Below, piece by piece: positions 24,792-36,790 of a DNA stretch of 64,000 nt. The DNA is from Trochalopteron elliotii (taxonomy: Eukaryota > Chordata > Aves > Passeriformes > Leiothrichidae). The notes beneath the pieces are model-generated. The model was not told where the DNA came from. It did not search any database and saw nothing but the letters and a program-made list of their open reading frames with translations. A program made the position numbers and the translations under genes. Location: NCBI GenBank assembly GCA_024734555.1, contig JANPWX010000209.1, forward strand, positions 1,524,520 to 1,588,519. The letters run 5' to 3'. How positions within the stretch are numbered: the first letter of the stretch is position 1; every line of letters starts with the position of its first letter.

Positions 24792-25640
24792 CTGCCCAGT
24801 CCCTGCAGCCCTGCCCCAGTCCCACCCTCTCCCCGCATCAGGAAAAGCACCTTTATTTGAGGAATCTGCTCAGGGTAGACCAAAAAACACTTGAAGCTGG
24901 TCAGGATGTAACACATGAGTGTGGGTGGGTGGTAGGAAGGGTCCTTGGCTGAGCAGCCCCTCAGCACTCCCTTTGTGTGGCTGAGGGTCATGGCACCAGT
25001 CCCTCCTTCCCTCCAGAGAAAACTTCTCTCTTGACAGTTCAGCTGTGGTGGACAGTGATGCAGATGCTTTTGTAGTCAGAAAACATTTGAAAGGGCCAAA
25101 GAGTGAGTGTGTCTCTGTCCTGCACTCCCTCTTCTCTCCTTTTCCACTCAGTTTCTCTTAACGCTTGTGCATGAGGGAACATGTGGCTCACCTTCCTTCC
25201 CCCCTTGCGCCTTGGCCAGAGAGGCTGGGGCTACTGAGGCTGGAGGCATTCACCAGAGCTGCTCTGAGGCAGGAGGCCAGGAAGGCTATTTGCTCCAAGC
25301 CTGTGGTAGGAAGGAGTAGGTGAGATCCCAGCTTGTTGCACATTGTGCTTTCTAATGGAGAGATCACCATGTCCTTCCCCTCCATGCCACAGTGTGCCAG
25401 TCCCTCCCTGCAAATGACCTGGGAATGATAGCTTTAACATGACTGGGCTGCTGCTCTGAGCTTTGCTCAGGTGCATGAAGAAACCAATTCTTCTCTTTAG
25501 CTTACAAAAAACACCTAAGGTTTATTTTCTATATTATTCTCTATTTTCAAGTCAGATCTTGCCTGGCACAGCTGGAGGATCCTGGCACTTCATGCTCTGG
25601 AACAGTTTGGGGTAGAAGGCTTCCCACTCCTGTGTCCATT
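24792..25640. other. PMM1: PMM1 3' flank / probable 3' UTR
   Basis: The stretch follows the PMM1 stop. I found no canonical AATAAA close by, so the 3' end of the transcript cannot be placed. The next ATTAAA-type hexamers on this strand are near 27.59-27.62 kb, beyond a CR1 insertion. Confidence 0.4.
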
Positions 25641-25644
25641 GGGC

Positions 25645-26105
25645 ATCGCAGAAACACAGAATTGTTAGGGTTGGAAGGAACCTCTGGAAATATCTAGTCC
25701 AACCCTCCTGCCACAGCAGGGTCACCCTGAGCAGGTGACAGGAATGTGTCCAGGTGGGTTTTGAATGTCTTTTTGACATTCAAAAATGTTTTGAAAGGGA
25801 GACTCCCCAATCTCCCTGGGCAGCCTGTTCCGGTGCTCTGCCACTCTCAATGTAAAGAAGTTCTTCCTCATCTTGAAGTGGAGCCTCATGTGTTTTAGTT
25901 TATGGCTATTGCTCATCATCCTGTTGGTGGGCACCACCAAAGAGAATCTGGCACCATCCTCTTGGCATTTGCCTTTGAGATATTTATATGCATTAATGAG
26001 ATCCTCTCTGTCTTCTCTTCACTAGACTAGAGTAGAGGCCCAGCACCCACAGTCTCTCCTCATAAGAGAGATGTGTCCTTATAAAACCTTACCCAGGGCA
26101 TTCAT
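25645..26105 (-). mobile_element. CR1 LINE fragment (3' end, reverse orientation)
   Basis: The + strand carries the reverse complement of a CR1 3' region: GAATTGTTAGGGTTGGAAGG, TCTAGTCCAACCCTCCTGCC, then CTGGGCAGCCTGTTCCGGTG, AAAGAAGTTCTTCCTCATCT and finally CAGTCTCTCCTCATAAGAGA. It is among the better-preserved CR1 copies here and lies between the convergent PMM1 and CSDC2 genes. Confidence 0.9.
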
Positions 26106-27955
26106 AACAGACCAAGTCCCCTTCCCTCTCCTGTGCTCAGCTTTCCATCCTGCTGCCAGAGATATTTTCAGCGGGGTCCAACACCAGCCTTTCCTGGTTC
26201 ATAGAGCTACTGGAGGTACCTGCTCAGCAGTGCCCTCCAAGCTTGCTCTTCCTCCCCATCTCATCCCACACGCTCAGTTTACAAGCTCACCTTTAGGGAG
26301 ACAGGATGTCCAGTGCAATTGTCTGGTTCCTCTCCCTGGATCTTTGTGGGTCACAAACCCACGTCTCTCCTTCAGCCTTTGACCTTCTCCCTCACATTGC
26401 CCTTTTATTCCCAGCAGTTGCATTGTGGTGTGTGGCCACAATGGTGACACTTCTCACAAACTGCTCAAAAGGAGCTCAGGGATCCCCTCCAGGGAGATGC
26501 CCTGCTTGTAGCTCCCCAGGGTACACAGATCTGGTGTTTGTGGACCTGGAGAATGTTGGAGGTTTCTGCAAACCCTCCCCCATTGTTCCCCAGGAGTCTT
26601 TCTCACCCCATCCCTGCTGGTATGGCACTGCCTGTCTCTTGGTCCTGTTTTCTCTCCCCTTTTTCTCCTGTTCCTGGTTTCCTCATTGTGGCTCTCCATT
26701 TTCCATTGGCAGCTGGACTGCAGGGAGAAGTTTCTCAGCTGGCTACCACCACCCACCCAAGGCACCACCATCCTCCTCAGGCGAGAGACACCAGTGCTTT
26801 TAGATCCAGGGCAGGGCTCCCACATTGCCATGGGCAGAGTGCCTGGTGGCTCTTGGCACTGCTGCCTGGCCGCAGGAGCAGGAATACTGCACGACCAGTG
26901 CTGGTGGGGTGCTGTCTCCTCCACCTGACTGCACCTCCTAACTACAACACATCAGATCTCTGATGCAGTACATTTGCATGAGCACAGCAGTCTGCCTGGC
27001 ATCGGGAAATCCCCAACAAATCCACAAATTCCTCTTTGTACCCAGGGAAGATTTCTGTGTGGGAGAGGAGGAGCTGTTGGAGAAGCTTGTATGCAGGATA
27101 CCCTTTTCACAGGTCACAGGTTTTGGCCCTCCACTGCAACCTTCATGCAGGAATTATGTTTTGTGATTCCTTCCTCCCTGTTTCAGTGTGGATCAGGTTA
27201 TGTGTGAGTCTTGGGGAGTTTATTTTTCCTGTAAGTCTGTTCATAGCCAGCAGGACCTCTAGTGAGCTTAGTGATGAGTGAAAAGCCGGGTCTGGCCCTG
27301 ATGGTGTGGGGCACCATGATGGCCTTGGGGGCTGAGGTGACTTGCACCTTTGAAGGGAAAGGTGTTTCATGCCTGTCCCTGAGACACCTTTGCCCTGATG
27401 CTCCTCTCATGGTGGGTGCCCTCAGAGTAAGTGGGGGTTTCTCCCCATGGATGTGAGCAAGCAGACATGGCAGGCCCCACGCCCAGGACTGCCTTGCTGT
27501 ATTAGATCCATATCAGTGTGAGATGGGCAGCTCCTGTCTGGCTGATGACAACTGTTAAATGAGAAATATATTTAAATACATAGATATGTATATTAAAAAA
27601 ATTAAAATCAATCCTATTAAAGCCACGACACTCAGCAGTTGGAAGCAGTGTGTGCTTTGTGCCAGGTTGTGCGGGGTGAAAGGCAGCCAGACAACAGGCA
27701 AGACAGACTTCAAAGTCCCCACAGCAATGGGGGACCAGCCCCACTCCTGGTCACCCCTCAGGCAGCCTCCTGTCCCAGGCCCACAGTGTGGAGCATCTCC
27801 AGCCCCCTCAGGGACATAACATGGGTGAGTTTGTTTTGATGTCTGGATAAATTCCTGGGTGCTCCAGGTCCATTACCTGAGAGAGTCACTGTGACATACG
27901 CACACAGCACACAGGACAAAGAGCCAGGATGGGCAGACCTCGTGGGAAAGTCACT
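26106..27955. other. convergent PMM1/CSDC2 intergenic stretch, nothing recognised
   Basis: Open frames such as 26306-26803 (+) and 26454-26924 (-) lack domain features and codon-level conservation I can recognise. ATTAAA hexamers at 27592, 27601 and 27616 could serve distal PMM1 polyadenylation but are unsupported. Confidence 0.4.
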
Positions 27956-27963
27956 TTTAATGG

Positions 27964-27969
27964 TTTATT
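27964..27969 (-). terminator. CSDC2: candidate distal CSDC2 polyadenylation signal
   Basis: TTTATT on the + strand is AATAAA on the CSDC2 strand, about 1.64 kb after the CSDC2 stop. A second one is at 28050-28055. Which is used cannot be told from sequence. Confidence 0.4.
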
Positions 27970-28049
27970 GCCAATGTTACATGTTGACACATGGTCAGAC
28001 AGGTGGGAACCACACCAGAGTAAAAACACCAACAAATCTAGGGTTTTAG

Positions 28050-28055
28050 TTTATT
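28050..28055 (-). terminator. CSDC2: candidate CSDC2 polyadenylation signal
   Basis: TTTATT here is AATAAA on the CSDC2 strand, directly preceded (on that strand) by a run of T. It would give a 3' UTR of about 1.55 kb. Confidence 0.45.
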
Positions 28056-29608
28056 AAAAAAAAAAAAAATCCAACGGTTTGCCTTGGCCAAGCTGACTGC
28101 ATGTCCTGGGGATGCCTGGAGTCTGAGCCTGGGAGAGCCAGGCTTTGGGTTGGCAGTGAGCTGGACTGGAGGGTCCTGGGGCAATCCCCACACCAGCATG
28201 GGTGGTCCTCCCAAATCCACAGGCCCCAGCTGTCCTGCGTGGCACCAGCTTTCCTCTGCTCCTCTCCCCACTTAGCCCTGTCAGCAACAGTGGCAGCAAA
28301 AATGGTGGGAAACACCCCACTCCATCCCTGCTGAGCACCAGCAGTGCCAGCAGCTCCTGCTGGCACAGTGCTCTAGGAGCTCCCTATCCCCTCCTGTCCT
28401 GCTCGGGGGACCTGCTGGCACCCCACTGTCCCCAACAGTGCTTTGAACCCCTTAAGATGCTGGTAATTCCTGGAGCATCAGCATCATTTCTCTGGGATGA
28501 GCTCAGGACCAGCCCAGTGCGTGTTGTCCCTGTCCCAGTGCTCTCTGCCCTGTCGCTTCCTGGGGTTGTGGGAGCCCACCTGGCCAGGGTTTGGCAGAAA
28601 AGACCAAAAACAAAGTTTGTGCTTTGTATACAAGACCCTGCCTACACCGAGGGGTGGAGGAAGAGGTGGCTGCGTTTGCCCCATGGCCAAGGCTGCTCAG
28701 CCCCTCACCACCCCAGCAAGCTACAGACATGCACACACACACACGTGTGGGAAGGGGGTCCCCAGGGGGCTGGGGGACAAGAGAAGGAGGAAAAAGTGTC
28801 TGTCTCCCCAAAACCATGTCAGCACTGAGCCAAGAAAAATGTGTTACTGCTTGGCAGCAGTGGGGAGCACAGAGGTGCCAAGTGCCCCCTGCCCCGTGTC
28901 CACGTGCAGCCCCCCAGGCACAGCACCAAGCACTCTGGGCGCCCTGCCAGCAGTTGTCTGCCTCTTACAACTAAATTTTTGCTTTCCGTAAACCAGTCAC
29001 CTCTCCCTGGCACTGCTGACCTGAGATCTTGTGATGGAGGGATGTGGCTCAGGTGGGTGCTGTGAGCTGCCAGCAATGGGGATGGGTCTCAGCCACCCAG
29101 ACCCTGCACAGTGATATGCCACCCCACACCACCCTGTTTTGTCCCTGCACCAGGGCATGTCGCACTGCTGCTGTCCCACTGTGGACTGAGTGGGGTGTCC
29201 ATTTTGCCAGAGTGAAGTTCAGGAGCATCAGCTGAGCCACGCAGCCTCTCCCCACCCCCTCCTCCTCTCAGCACCTGCTTCAACCCAGTAAAGCTGGAGG
29301 GCTGGGGCGTAGGACTGGTTCCTCTGTTCCCCGTGGCCTCAGGAGCAAGGAATGGAACGTGGGGCTCAGTGCTGCCCCCGGAGCTGGGGGACAGTGAGGG
29401 AGGGCTCTGCTTCCCCTGTTCCCCTCGACACTTACAAACACACACAGAGAAAGGAAACCGTAACCTTATAAAAGACACTGAATGCAAACGCCTGCATGTT
29501 TGGGGGCAGCCCCGGCCCCGCCATTGCCACAGCTTCCCCCACACCCCTTGAGAGTGGCTGGGCAGGCTTGCTCCATGGGGCTGAGTGGCTGGCAGCCCCC
29601 CTGGGCGC
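28056..29608 (-). other. CSDC2: probable CSDC2 3' UTR
   Basis: This is GC-rich, gene-free sequence between the CSDC2 stop codon and the AATAAA hexamers. A short (AC)n run lies near 28731-28746. The many open frames on both strands reflect GC richness, and none shows a domain. Confidence 0.45.
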
Positions 29609-29771
29609 CTAGGAGCCGATGATCTGGCCAGACCACGTCTCATGCTTCGTGTGGGGTGCCAGGTTGGTGAGGACCACCTCCACTGCCTGGAACTTCTGGT
29701 TCTTGGGAGGGATGGGGCAGACCTTGTACGTCACCTCGTCCCCCTCCACTGGGACATACTCTCCCTCAATG
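29609..29771 (-). CDS. CSDC2: CSDC2 last coding exon (stop TAG)
   Basis: The acceptor on the minus strand is CTCCTGCAG. It completes Asp100 and encodes [20 protein letters not shown], then [20 protein letters not shown] and [13 protein letters not shown], then TAG at 29611-29609. It forms the C-terminal half of the cold-shock barrel plus the basic/aromatic tail. Confidence 0.96.
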
Positions 29772-30583
29772 CTGCAGGAGAGGAAAGGAGAGGTGGTGGT
29801 GGTGGTGGTGCTGCAGCCAAGAGATGGACCCCTGCCACAGACCACCCAGAACGAAGGAAGGCACCTGACCCACCAGCTGTGCCTTGGAAAAGAAAACCCA
29901 CAGGTGATGGAGGGTATAGGAGAAACAGAGACCCATGTCCACCCCATGGAGACATCCACACCCCAGCCCACAAGTCTCCAGCCCCATGCTGATGGTATGG
30001 CTTCCCTGGGGTCTTCCAGCACCACACAGCCCCAGGACTTACTCAGACACATGCACGAAAATGTCCTCAGTGCCATTCTCTGGGGTGATAAACCCGTGGC
30101 CCTGGGAGCGAGAGAACTGCTTGCAGACACCCTTGAAGATGGGGCCAGCAGAGGCACGTGCTGTCCTATAGGAGAAAAGGGAAGATTTTTTTGCTGGTGG
30201 CATTTGCCCAGGAGGCGGGACAGGGAGAGTTTTTTGCTATGAACACAATGGTTCTGGGCCGAGTGCATGGCACCCATCCAGAACAAGCACTCTGGGCAGG
30301 TGATGCTGGGCACCGCGTTGGCAAACTGCACCAGGTGTAAAGGGTTCTGCAAGCATTGCAGGTGACCATGGCTCAATTGGACAGTCCCAAACTTGCCAGG
30401 TACTTACGCAGAGTAGGTCCTGGTCCTCTTGGTGGGGAGGGGGCTGGGCAGATCCCGTAGCAGGAGGTTGCCCCGCTCCCAAATGCGGCTGCCCTCCCGC
30501 TGGAAGGGGAAGGTGGGCCACACTGGCGACTTGGGGGAGTGCAGGGGTGGCACTGCCGGTGGGGCACTGGGGTCCGATGACAT
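29609..30583 (-). CDS. CSDC2: CSDC2 (PIPPin), cold shock domain-containing RNA-binding protein
   Basis: Three coding exons on the minus strand (30583-30408, 30165-30043, 29771-29609) join in phase to 462 nt, or 153 residues, the human length. The start ATG (30583-30581) has an optimal CCACC context, and downstream residues [16 protein letters not shown] match the family. The cold-shock domain covers about residues 68-137. Its RNP1-like motif GHGFI (81-85) and RNP2 motif IFVHV (94-98) are intact. Rat PIPPin binds 3' ends of histone H1.0 and H3.3 mRNAs and is brain-enriched. The C-terminus keeps HETWSGQ. The gene converges on PMM1 and diverges from POLR3H. A strong acceptor at 30674-30676 and a strong donor at 37321-37316 suggest a noncoding first exon 6.6 kb upstream. 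Confidence 0.96.
29791..29811. repeat. (GGT)n short tandem repeat
   Basis: Six or seven GGT units lie in the CSDC2 intron just upstream of its last exon. On the minus strand this reads (ACC)n. Confidence 0.8.
30043..30165 (-). CDS. CSDC2: CSDC2 middle coding exon (RNP1 and RNP2)
   Basis: The minus-strand acceptor is TCCTATAG and the donor is GA|GTAAGT. It completes Ala59, then encodes [40 protein letters not shown] and two bases of Asp100. It carries both RNA-binding motifs of the cold-shock domain. Confidence 0.96.
30408..30583 (-). CDS. CSDC2: CSDC2 first coding exon
   Basis: The exon encodes residues 1-58 ([20 protein letters not shown] onward, ending [10 protein letters not shown]) and two bases of Ala59. 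The minus-strand donor is GC|GTAAGTA. This is the Pro/Ser-rich N-terminal region with conserved basic patch KRTRTYS. The exon probably extends into 5' UTR to about 30673. Confidence 0.94.
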
Positions 30584-30673
30584 GGTGGGGTCGGTGGGCT
30601 CCTCCGTTTTGGTACCAGGTGGGTGGGCAGCAGGAGAAAGGATGCCCAGGCCTGTGGGCCTACTGCTGTTGAC
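30584..30673 (-). other. CSDC2: inferred CSDC2 5' UTR portion of exon 2
   Basis: The minus strand reads CCCCTTTTGCTCCCCAG then GTCAACAGCAG, a strong polypyrimidine tract and acceptor 90 nt upstream of the start codon. The splice is inferred, not shown. Confidence 0.55.
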
Positions 30674-30714
30674 CTGGGGAGCAAAAGGGGCTGGGGGTTT
30701 GTCCTGGGTTTCAG

Positions 30715-31251
30715 TGTAAGATGTGCAGTAAGTATCTATTCTATCACCATCTTCATGAGCTGTTGAAACCACGTGGGGCAGTGTTTTCCCAGGCCCCCTC
30801 CCTCTGGGCTATCTTCTGTTAATGGCCCCATCAAAGCCTTGCTGCATGACTCATAGGTAACTCCCTCCGGGAGCTATCTCTGTTTAGTGGGCCATCAAAG
30901 ACTCACTTTATGATTCATAGAAAGATACCATCCCATTGTGAGATGCTCCCTCCAGGGAGAGGAGCCAAGCATTCTCACTTGGATATAATCTGGGATTTGG
31001 GACTGTAGAAGAAGCCCTTACCCACTGGATTCCCAGAGGACAAGAGCTACCAGACCTTTCTAGGAGATCACTGCTTCAGGAAGACCACCTCATCTGGACT
31101 GCTACTACCACCCTGTTCAGGTTGTATTCTGACTCTGTCAGTGGTCTTTTGTATTATTGCATTTATTTTATTTTACTTTTTTTCTCTTTCTTCCTATTAA
31201 ATCGCATTTATGACTTAGAGTCTCTCACTGGTTTTGCTTTCAAACCACTGC
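30715..31251 (+). mobile_element. possible endogenous retrovirus (ERVL-like) solo LTR
   Basis: A block beginning around TGTAAGATGTGCAG has LTR-like architecture. After internal sequence with CTCCCTCCGGGAGC and a GGACTGCTACTACC segment, a T-rich run leads to CCTATTAAATCGC, which contains an ATTAAA poly(A) hexamer. A roughly 50-bp tail ends near AAACCACTGCA. This resembles the layout of avian ERVL-class LTRs as I remember them. No target-site duplication was found and the ends are uncertain. It lies in CSDC2 intron 1, in the opposite orientation to the gene, and abuts the exon 2 acceptor region. Confidence 0.5.
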
Positions 31252-34200
31252 AGGGTTACAGGGCCTTCTGTGAGGCTTTTGGCGTAATTTGCTGTCAGGA
31301 ATTGTCCCTCAGCTCCCAGCCATTTGTGGGAGCAGGGAGCATGCTCCCTGCCTTCAGTGTTGGACACCAACCTCTGGCACTGGGAATTGCCCCAAGAAGC
31401 CTGTCCCAGCTTGGAGTCACCTGGGGTGTCCCAGAAAATCAATCCCAAGGAAGAACCTGGTTTGTTCAACCAGGTTGCCAGCCTAATCAATTGCCAGCAT
31501 AATCCCAAATATTTGAGATTAAGCCAGTAAAAAGCACACCCTGGGAAAAGAAGCAGTGGACTGCCACAGGCAGGAACCATTTTGGGAAGGATGCCCATGC
31601 AGTGCCAGCATGCCTGGGCCTCTAGTCCCAGGCTCTCAGAACTTCCCCCATCCTGAGATTTCTGATAAAAAAGTGAAGAAAAAAGGCTGACACAACAGGT
31701 CAGCACATCAAGGTAAGGGGTCTGAGGTTTTCTCAGCACAGGAGGTTGCTTCAGACCCATAGGATTTAGGACACAACCCCAGCCCCAGCCAGCAGCTGCC
31801 CATCCAGGCACATTCCTACAGGAGGAAGGAACAGCAGGAGAACGTGGTGAGGCTGCCAGCAGCCCTCATGCCCCTCAGACACCTCAGTCGAGCCACTACA
31901 CAAGCACAACCTGCTGCTGCTGCCATCATCAGACTCCAGTTTCTGAAGGCATCATGCCATTTGCAGGGAGTTAAAGCCCTAAGGGGCAGAAACCCTGGCA
32001 ATGGGAGAAATCACAATGGCACTCTTGTACTTGCTGAAGCACCCCAGCATGAAATAGGAGGGGTTGTACACTTAAGCCTCCCAGATGCTCTGATGTGCGA
32101 TCAGCGTTGGAGCCGCTTGCTCAGAAAGGCCTTGCTCTGTTGATTTTTATTCCAGACAGTTGCTGCATCTGATGCTGGTGCCTTCTGTCCCAGGGTGTCC
32201 CATGCTAGGGGCTGCTTTAGGGCACCTCTCATTGGGTGCACTGGGTGGGGACTCACCCACTTCCACAGGTCCTCAGGCTCAGGAGTTTCCATCACCTGGA
32301 GCTGAGGAGCCCAATATCCCACGGAGTTACCATCCCCTTTTCCAGCACCCCCATCAGCCCTTTTCCACCCCACTGGGGCATGCAGCATCTTTTGGGACAA
32401 CACCTGCACATATCAGGAAACATAGAGAATATTTGATTTCTTTTCTTACTCACTGTGGCCTTTTGAGACACGACGGCCCTGGGGGGATGTGCAAAAGGGG
32501 TCACCTCCACTCTGAAATTAGCAGGCACTAAGGACATGGGAAAAGATTTCTAGAGCAGTTGAAGTTTCAAGGAGGGACCAGGCAATTCCTGTTCCCCTCA
32601 CCCACCTCCACTTTCTTTCTCTGCCAAGGACTGTGCCTGCCACTGGGCCCCCCATGGCTGCCAGTCCAGCTTGGATTCTGCCATGGGATGCTGCCCATAT
32701 GGGCCTCACCCAGCTACCCCCTCTCAGTCCTGCAGAGCTTCACCCCTGGGCCCAGGCAGGAAAGGCCCAAGACAAGAGTCCTACTCCAAGGCAGAAGCCA
32801 CCATGTTCCTCCTGCCCTCTGAGACAACTTCCAGTTGTGGCTGCAAACCCCTCCAAACCATCTTTCCCTTTCCTGGCTCCCCACCCCCACACCAAACCCT
32901 TTCTGTGCTTCAGTGGCTCCTCTCCTCCATGCAGCAACTGGAGCATGTACATCTGCCTTTGCTCCACATCCCACCCCAGACAGGGCTGTTCAGCTCCTGG
33001 CCTGACTGGCTCAGCATTTTCTGCCTCAATGCCCAGGTTCAGCATCTATTTCCCCCAAACCCTGGCTCAACATCTCCTTCTCCCATTCCCAGGCTCAGCA
33101 TCTCCTTCCTCCATGCCTAAGGAGCTCAGAGAGGCTCAGGGAGCACCCAAGCGAGACACCCCAAAGCCAGACCAGACACCAAACTGCTTCACAGCTCCCA
33201 TCTGTGCCCCCATTTGACCAACCTGCCTGTGCTGGTGAGCAGCCTGGCCACTTTAGAACTGCGAAGATAAGTTATGTGATCCCCATGCATTGCTGCAGGG
33301 TTTGTCACCTTCCCAGGAGATGTCAGAATTGGAGAAGTGGGATGATTTGGGGGAAATGGGCCTCAGTTCTCTGCCACATCACTATGAAAATGGCCTCACC
33401 ATGGTTCGCCTCCTCTGTGCAGAGGAGGCCTTTCTGTCCCCCTGCCAGTTTAGGGACAATGGAGGGTATTTAACCTGAATGATGATGCTTGGAGCAAACT
33501 AGTTGGTTGGCATCCACAAGGGACTGGAAAAATGGAAGATTCCCAGAGGCAAAATTAAAATAAGAGGCAAGGGGGTGTGCAGGAGGGGGAGCTTGCAGGG
33601 ACAAAAAGGCTGGTGAAGTGGCAACCAAGAATGGGTTTGCCCCAAGTTCACCTGTAGGACCAGGCCAGCCTCAGGTGCCCCAGAAGGCTCCCTGTTGTGG
33701 GGGACAAGTGGTGGTGAAGAACGGGAGCATGCTGGGCACTGCTCAGGAGGCAGATGGTCTGCTCCTTAGAGCTGAGGGCAGGAGCAGAGGGTGCCCTCCT
33801 GGACTGCTGTTTGTCCCCAGGAGCTGAGCTTGCTCCTTATGGGAGAACAAACTAGGTGCAATCCCCCACAAGCACTCTGAGGGCTCTCTGGATGGCCCAT
33901 GGGGATGCTGGGGGGGAGCCCTGGTGTAGGGTGGCAGCTCACTGGGATAAACACAGGGACAAGGCACAGCAAGGCTGTGGGACCCCCATCCTTGGCAGAT
34001 GCACTGCCTGGGCATGTCATGGAGCTGCCTGCTCTATCTCCAGCTTGAAGCAGGGGCTGGAGCAGAGATCTCTGTCCTGGGGCCATGCCGAGGCTGTCTC
34101 ATTCAGTCAGCAGCCCTCTGCCCCTCTTCAGCACCTGGATCAAGCATCCCAGATTTGTTGGTCAGCCTTGGTGCCCAGCAGCTGAACTCCTGGCTTTGGT

Positions 34201-35059
34201 GGTGCTGGTGAAGCTGAGGCTGAATAGGAGCTTTGGCACGCGGGGGACTCCAGGGTCATATCCTACCTCCCACTCCATTTAAATCCCTTCTGCAAAGGGA
34301 CCAAGGAAATTAAACTCAGGGCAAAAGCAGGCTGAGAGAAGAGTGGGGACACAAGCATATCTTTGCCAGTGTCTCCTCTCCTCCCAGCCCAGACGCAGAT
34401 CAAGGAAAACCTCTATTGTCCTCCTTCCCTCCCTGCTCTCCACCTCACCATCCTCTCCCCAACCATTTCTCCACAATGCAGGGGACAAGGAGGGAGTACC
34501 TCGACACAAGAGGCGTTTTCACTCTCTCCTCAATCTCCTGTGGTCGCAGTAACCTCTTCCGGGGATGAGCGCATCTCTCCCCACCTCAGGTCTCTCCTGG
34601 CCTGGCTGACACCACATCATGACACTATGTCCACCCCACACACGTATACAGTGCAGGGACGAAATCCAGGTCACTTGAGGAAGCAAATGGAGAGACAGCA
34701 GCAGCCCAGCTCTGCTGCGGGGCATGGGAAGCCTTTCCAGTGTAACCACCCTACACCGCCACTGCTGGACCTCCACCTCACTCCTCCCTGACTCCTTTTG
34801 GTGGCTTTGCTCCAAAGGTGTCGCGGGGTGACAGTCCTCCGAGCCGAGGACAGTAGCTGCAAGCCGAGGGCTCCCTGGAAGGATGCTCTTCATAAAAAAC
34901 ACCTCCTACCCTGTCCACCTTCCCTTCTCCCCCAAAAAAACATCTCAAAGCCAAACCCCAGAGCCCTCTGGTGAAAGGGTCTTCTTTGTCAGCAGAAGCC
35001 AGCTTTGCTTTTGTATTTTTTGGAGGGCAGACTCCTGAGCAAGTGGAGCTGACAGTTAG
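31252..35059. other. CSDC2: CSDC2 intron 1, GC-rich, nothing recognised
   Basis: Long open frames on both strands (for example 32633-33217) show no domain and are frequent because stop codons are rare at this base composition. I recognise no exon or mobile element here. Confidence 0.45.
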
Positions 35060-35540
35060 GAGCCCTTGCAGGCGGAGGCAGGAAACCCAGGCCAATTAAT
35101 ACAGACAGGCAGTAGACACATCAGCTTTTATCTCGAGATCCAAGTACCCCATTCATCAGCAGCGACTGAAAGGTGTGCGGTTTATCAAATAAAATCACTG
35201 TCTCCCTCCCCTTCTTTAAAGCCAAACACATTGACTTGGGTGCTGGCTATGACCTTGTTTAACCAAACAGCCTTTCAAGGCCCCTTAGAAGGGGGTAAAG
35301 AGCCTTTTGAAGAGGCAGAAGCCTCTGTCTGCCACTCCCCGTTCATTAGTGACAGCGGAAAATCCTCACAATCCCTCGCCCGAGCTGAGGAATACATATT
35401 TAATTAGCTTAGTCGTCCTCGATGAGTCGGCCCTCCCGTGCGGCGTTTCTTTGTGCTCCTTCCTATCCACTGGCACGCCCGGGATGCCCAGGATGTATTG
35501 GCGGATGGGTGGCCGCTTTACTGGCGGCCATCAGGCTCCA
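35060..35540. promoter_or_regulatory. candidate conserved noncoding/enhancer-like block in CSDC2 intron 1
   Basis: Compact motif-rich sequence stands out from its surroundings: CAATTAATA near 35093, a homeodomain-type core TAATTA at 35401-35406 within TATTTAATTAGC, and balanced composition without repeats. It looks like vertebrate noncoding conserved sequence, but no comparison was possible. This is a low-confidence inference. Confidence 0.25.
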
Positions 35541-36539
35541 GCTCTGGACGTGACCCTTCGGCTGGCTAGATCGTCGCCTTCATGGGCAGTTCCCTTTCAG
35601 GCCGCCGCTTCTCTTTGTAAATCCTCAGCTCGAGAGCTGCCTGCCACACTCGGCTCTCCCGAGTGCCACTGCTCCCCCCGCCCTAGCCAAGGAGCTGGAG
35701 GCTATTTTCCCTATGCTGCCTTTTGCAGCAATCTCCTGCACGGGCTCTTCCATGCTACTCTTGATCATGTTTTCTCCATCCCTTTCAACTGCCAGCGGCC
35801 CCAGTTCCGGAGTCAGGTTTACTACCCCTCTAAATCCGCCCCAGTAGAAAAAAGGTCTCTGTATGTCAAAAAGACACCCCACCTCCATAGCCATCTGCCA
35901 GCACCCATCTCCTCATCCCATGGAGCACAGAGAGCAATGCTCTGGCCCACTGCCATTCTCGGGGAGGCTGATGCTCCCCTAGACCTAGCTTGTCTAAACA
36001 CAGGCTGAAACAGAGAAGAGCTATACCCCTTCAGATGCATAAGCATGTCCCCAGAGCTCAATGCAAAAACAAAATTCCCATTTTTCGGTTGCTGGGCATA
36101 TTCACCTGCTGAGGGACCCCACAACAGCACAGTGGCCAGCAGAGATCCCAGGGGGGCTGCCCTGAAGGGCAGGAACCAGCTGAGGAACCACGATGACTCC
36201 AGGCAGGGGTTACCACAAGCAGGGCCACTGCAACGCTGTCTGAGGTATGTTTCTCCATCCTTCCTTCCTCGGAGGAGGCTCACAGCCTTGGTGTCTGGCA
36301 GATTTTTATAAATGCTGCCTCTGTCTGATGCTAATGAAAGCCTCTTAGCTGCCCCTCTCCTGTTTTTGGTTACCCGACCATGTTAAGAGTTAAATACCAA
36401 GCAAAGCAATTTTCTCACCTACCCTGCCTATTACAACCCCTTCGATGAGACAAATTACTATAGGAAAAATAAAACTAGGTGGTTTTTGGGCAATGCACAC
36501 TGACACCATCCCCTCCCCAGCTAAGCCAATCACACTCCC

Positions 36540-36790
36540 AACTCCAGAGATCTTTGCTGAGACAGTATCGCCTACGATCCAGCCTGCTTAGCGCTAAAAT
36601 ATGAATGTCACCCTTATGGATTGATTATAAAAAGCTCCCTTAGTCAGTGCTGGGCTGCCCAGTTCTCAGGGAGGCCATGAGGGAGAGCAAGCAGGCTGAC
36701 AGATGCAAAGGAGAAGCAAAGGGAGAAACCATCATGGAGGTTTGATTTACCGCTTAAGCATGTATGCATAATCATCATTCCCAAATACCA
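36540..36790. promoter_or_regulatory. second candidate regulatory block in CSDC2 intron 1
   Basis: The stretch holds several AT-rich factor-type motifs: GATTGATTATAAAAAGC around 36620 and the POU-like ATGCATAAT at 36764-36772. It lies about 0.6-0.8 kb inside the inferred noncoding exon 1. Function is speculative. Confidence 0.2.

Noticed and set aside
26306..26924. Overlapping 140-165 codon frames in the PMM1/CSDC2 gap
   Set aside because: Frames are open on several strands at once, lack recognisable domains, and sit in GC-rich noncoding sequence.
29609..30376. A 255-codon minus-strand frame containing the end of CSDC2
   Set aside because: Only its last 53 codons are the true CSDC2 exon; the remainder is intron that happens to be open, as the CTCCTGCAG acceptor and family alignment show.
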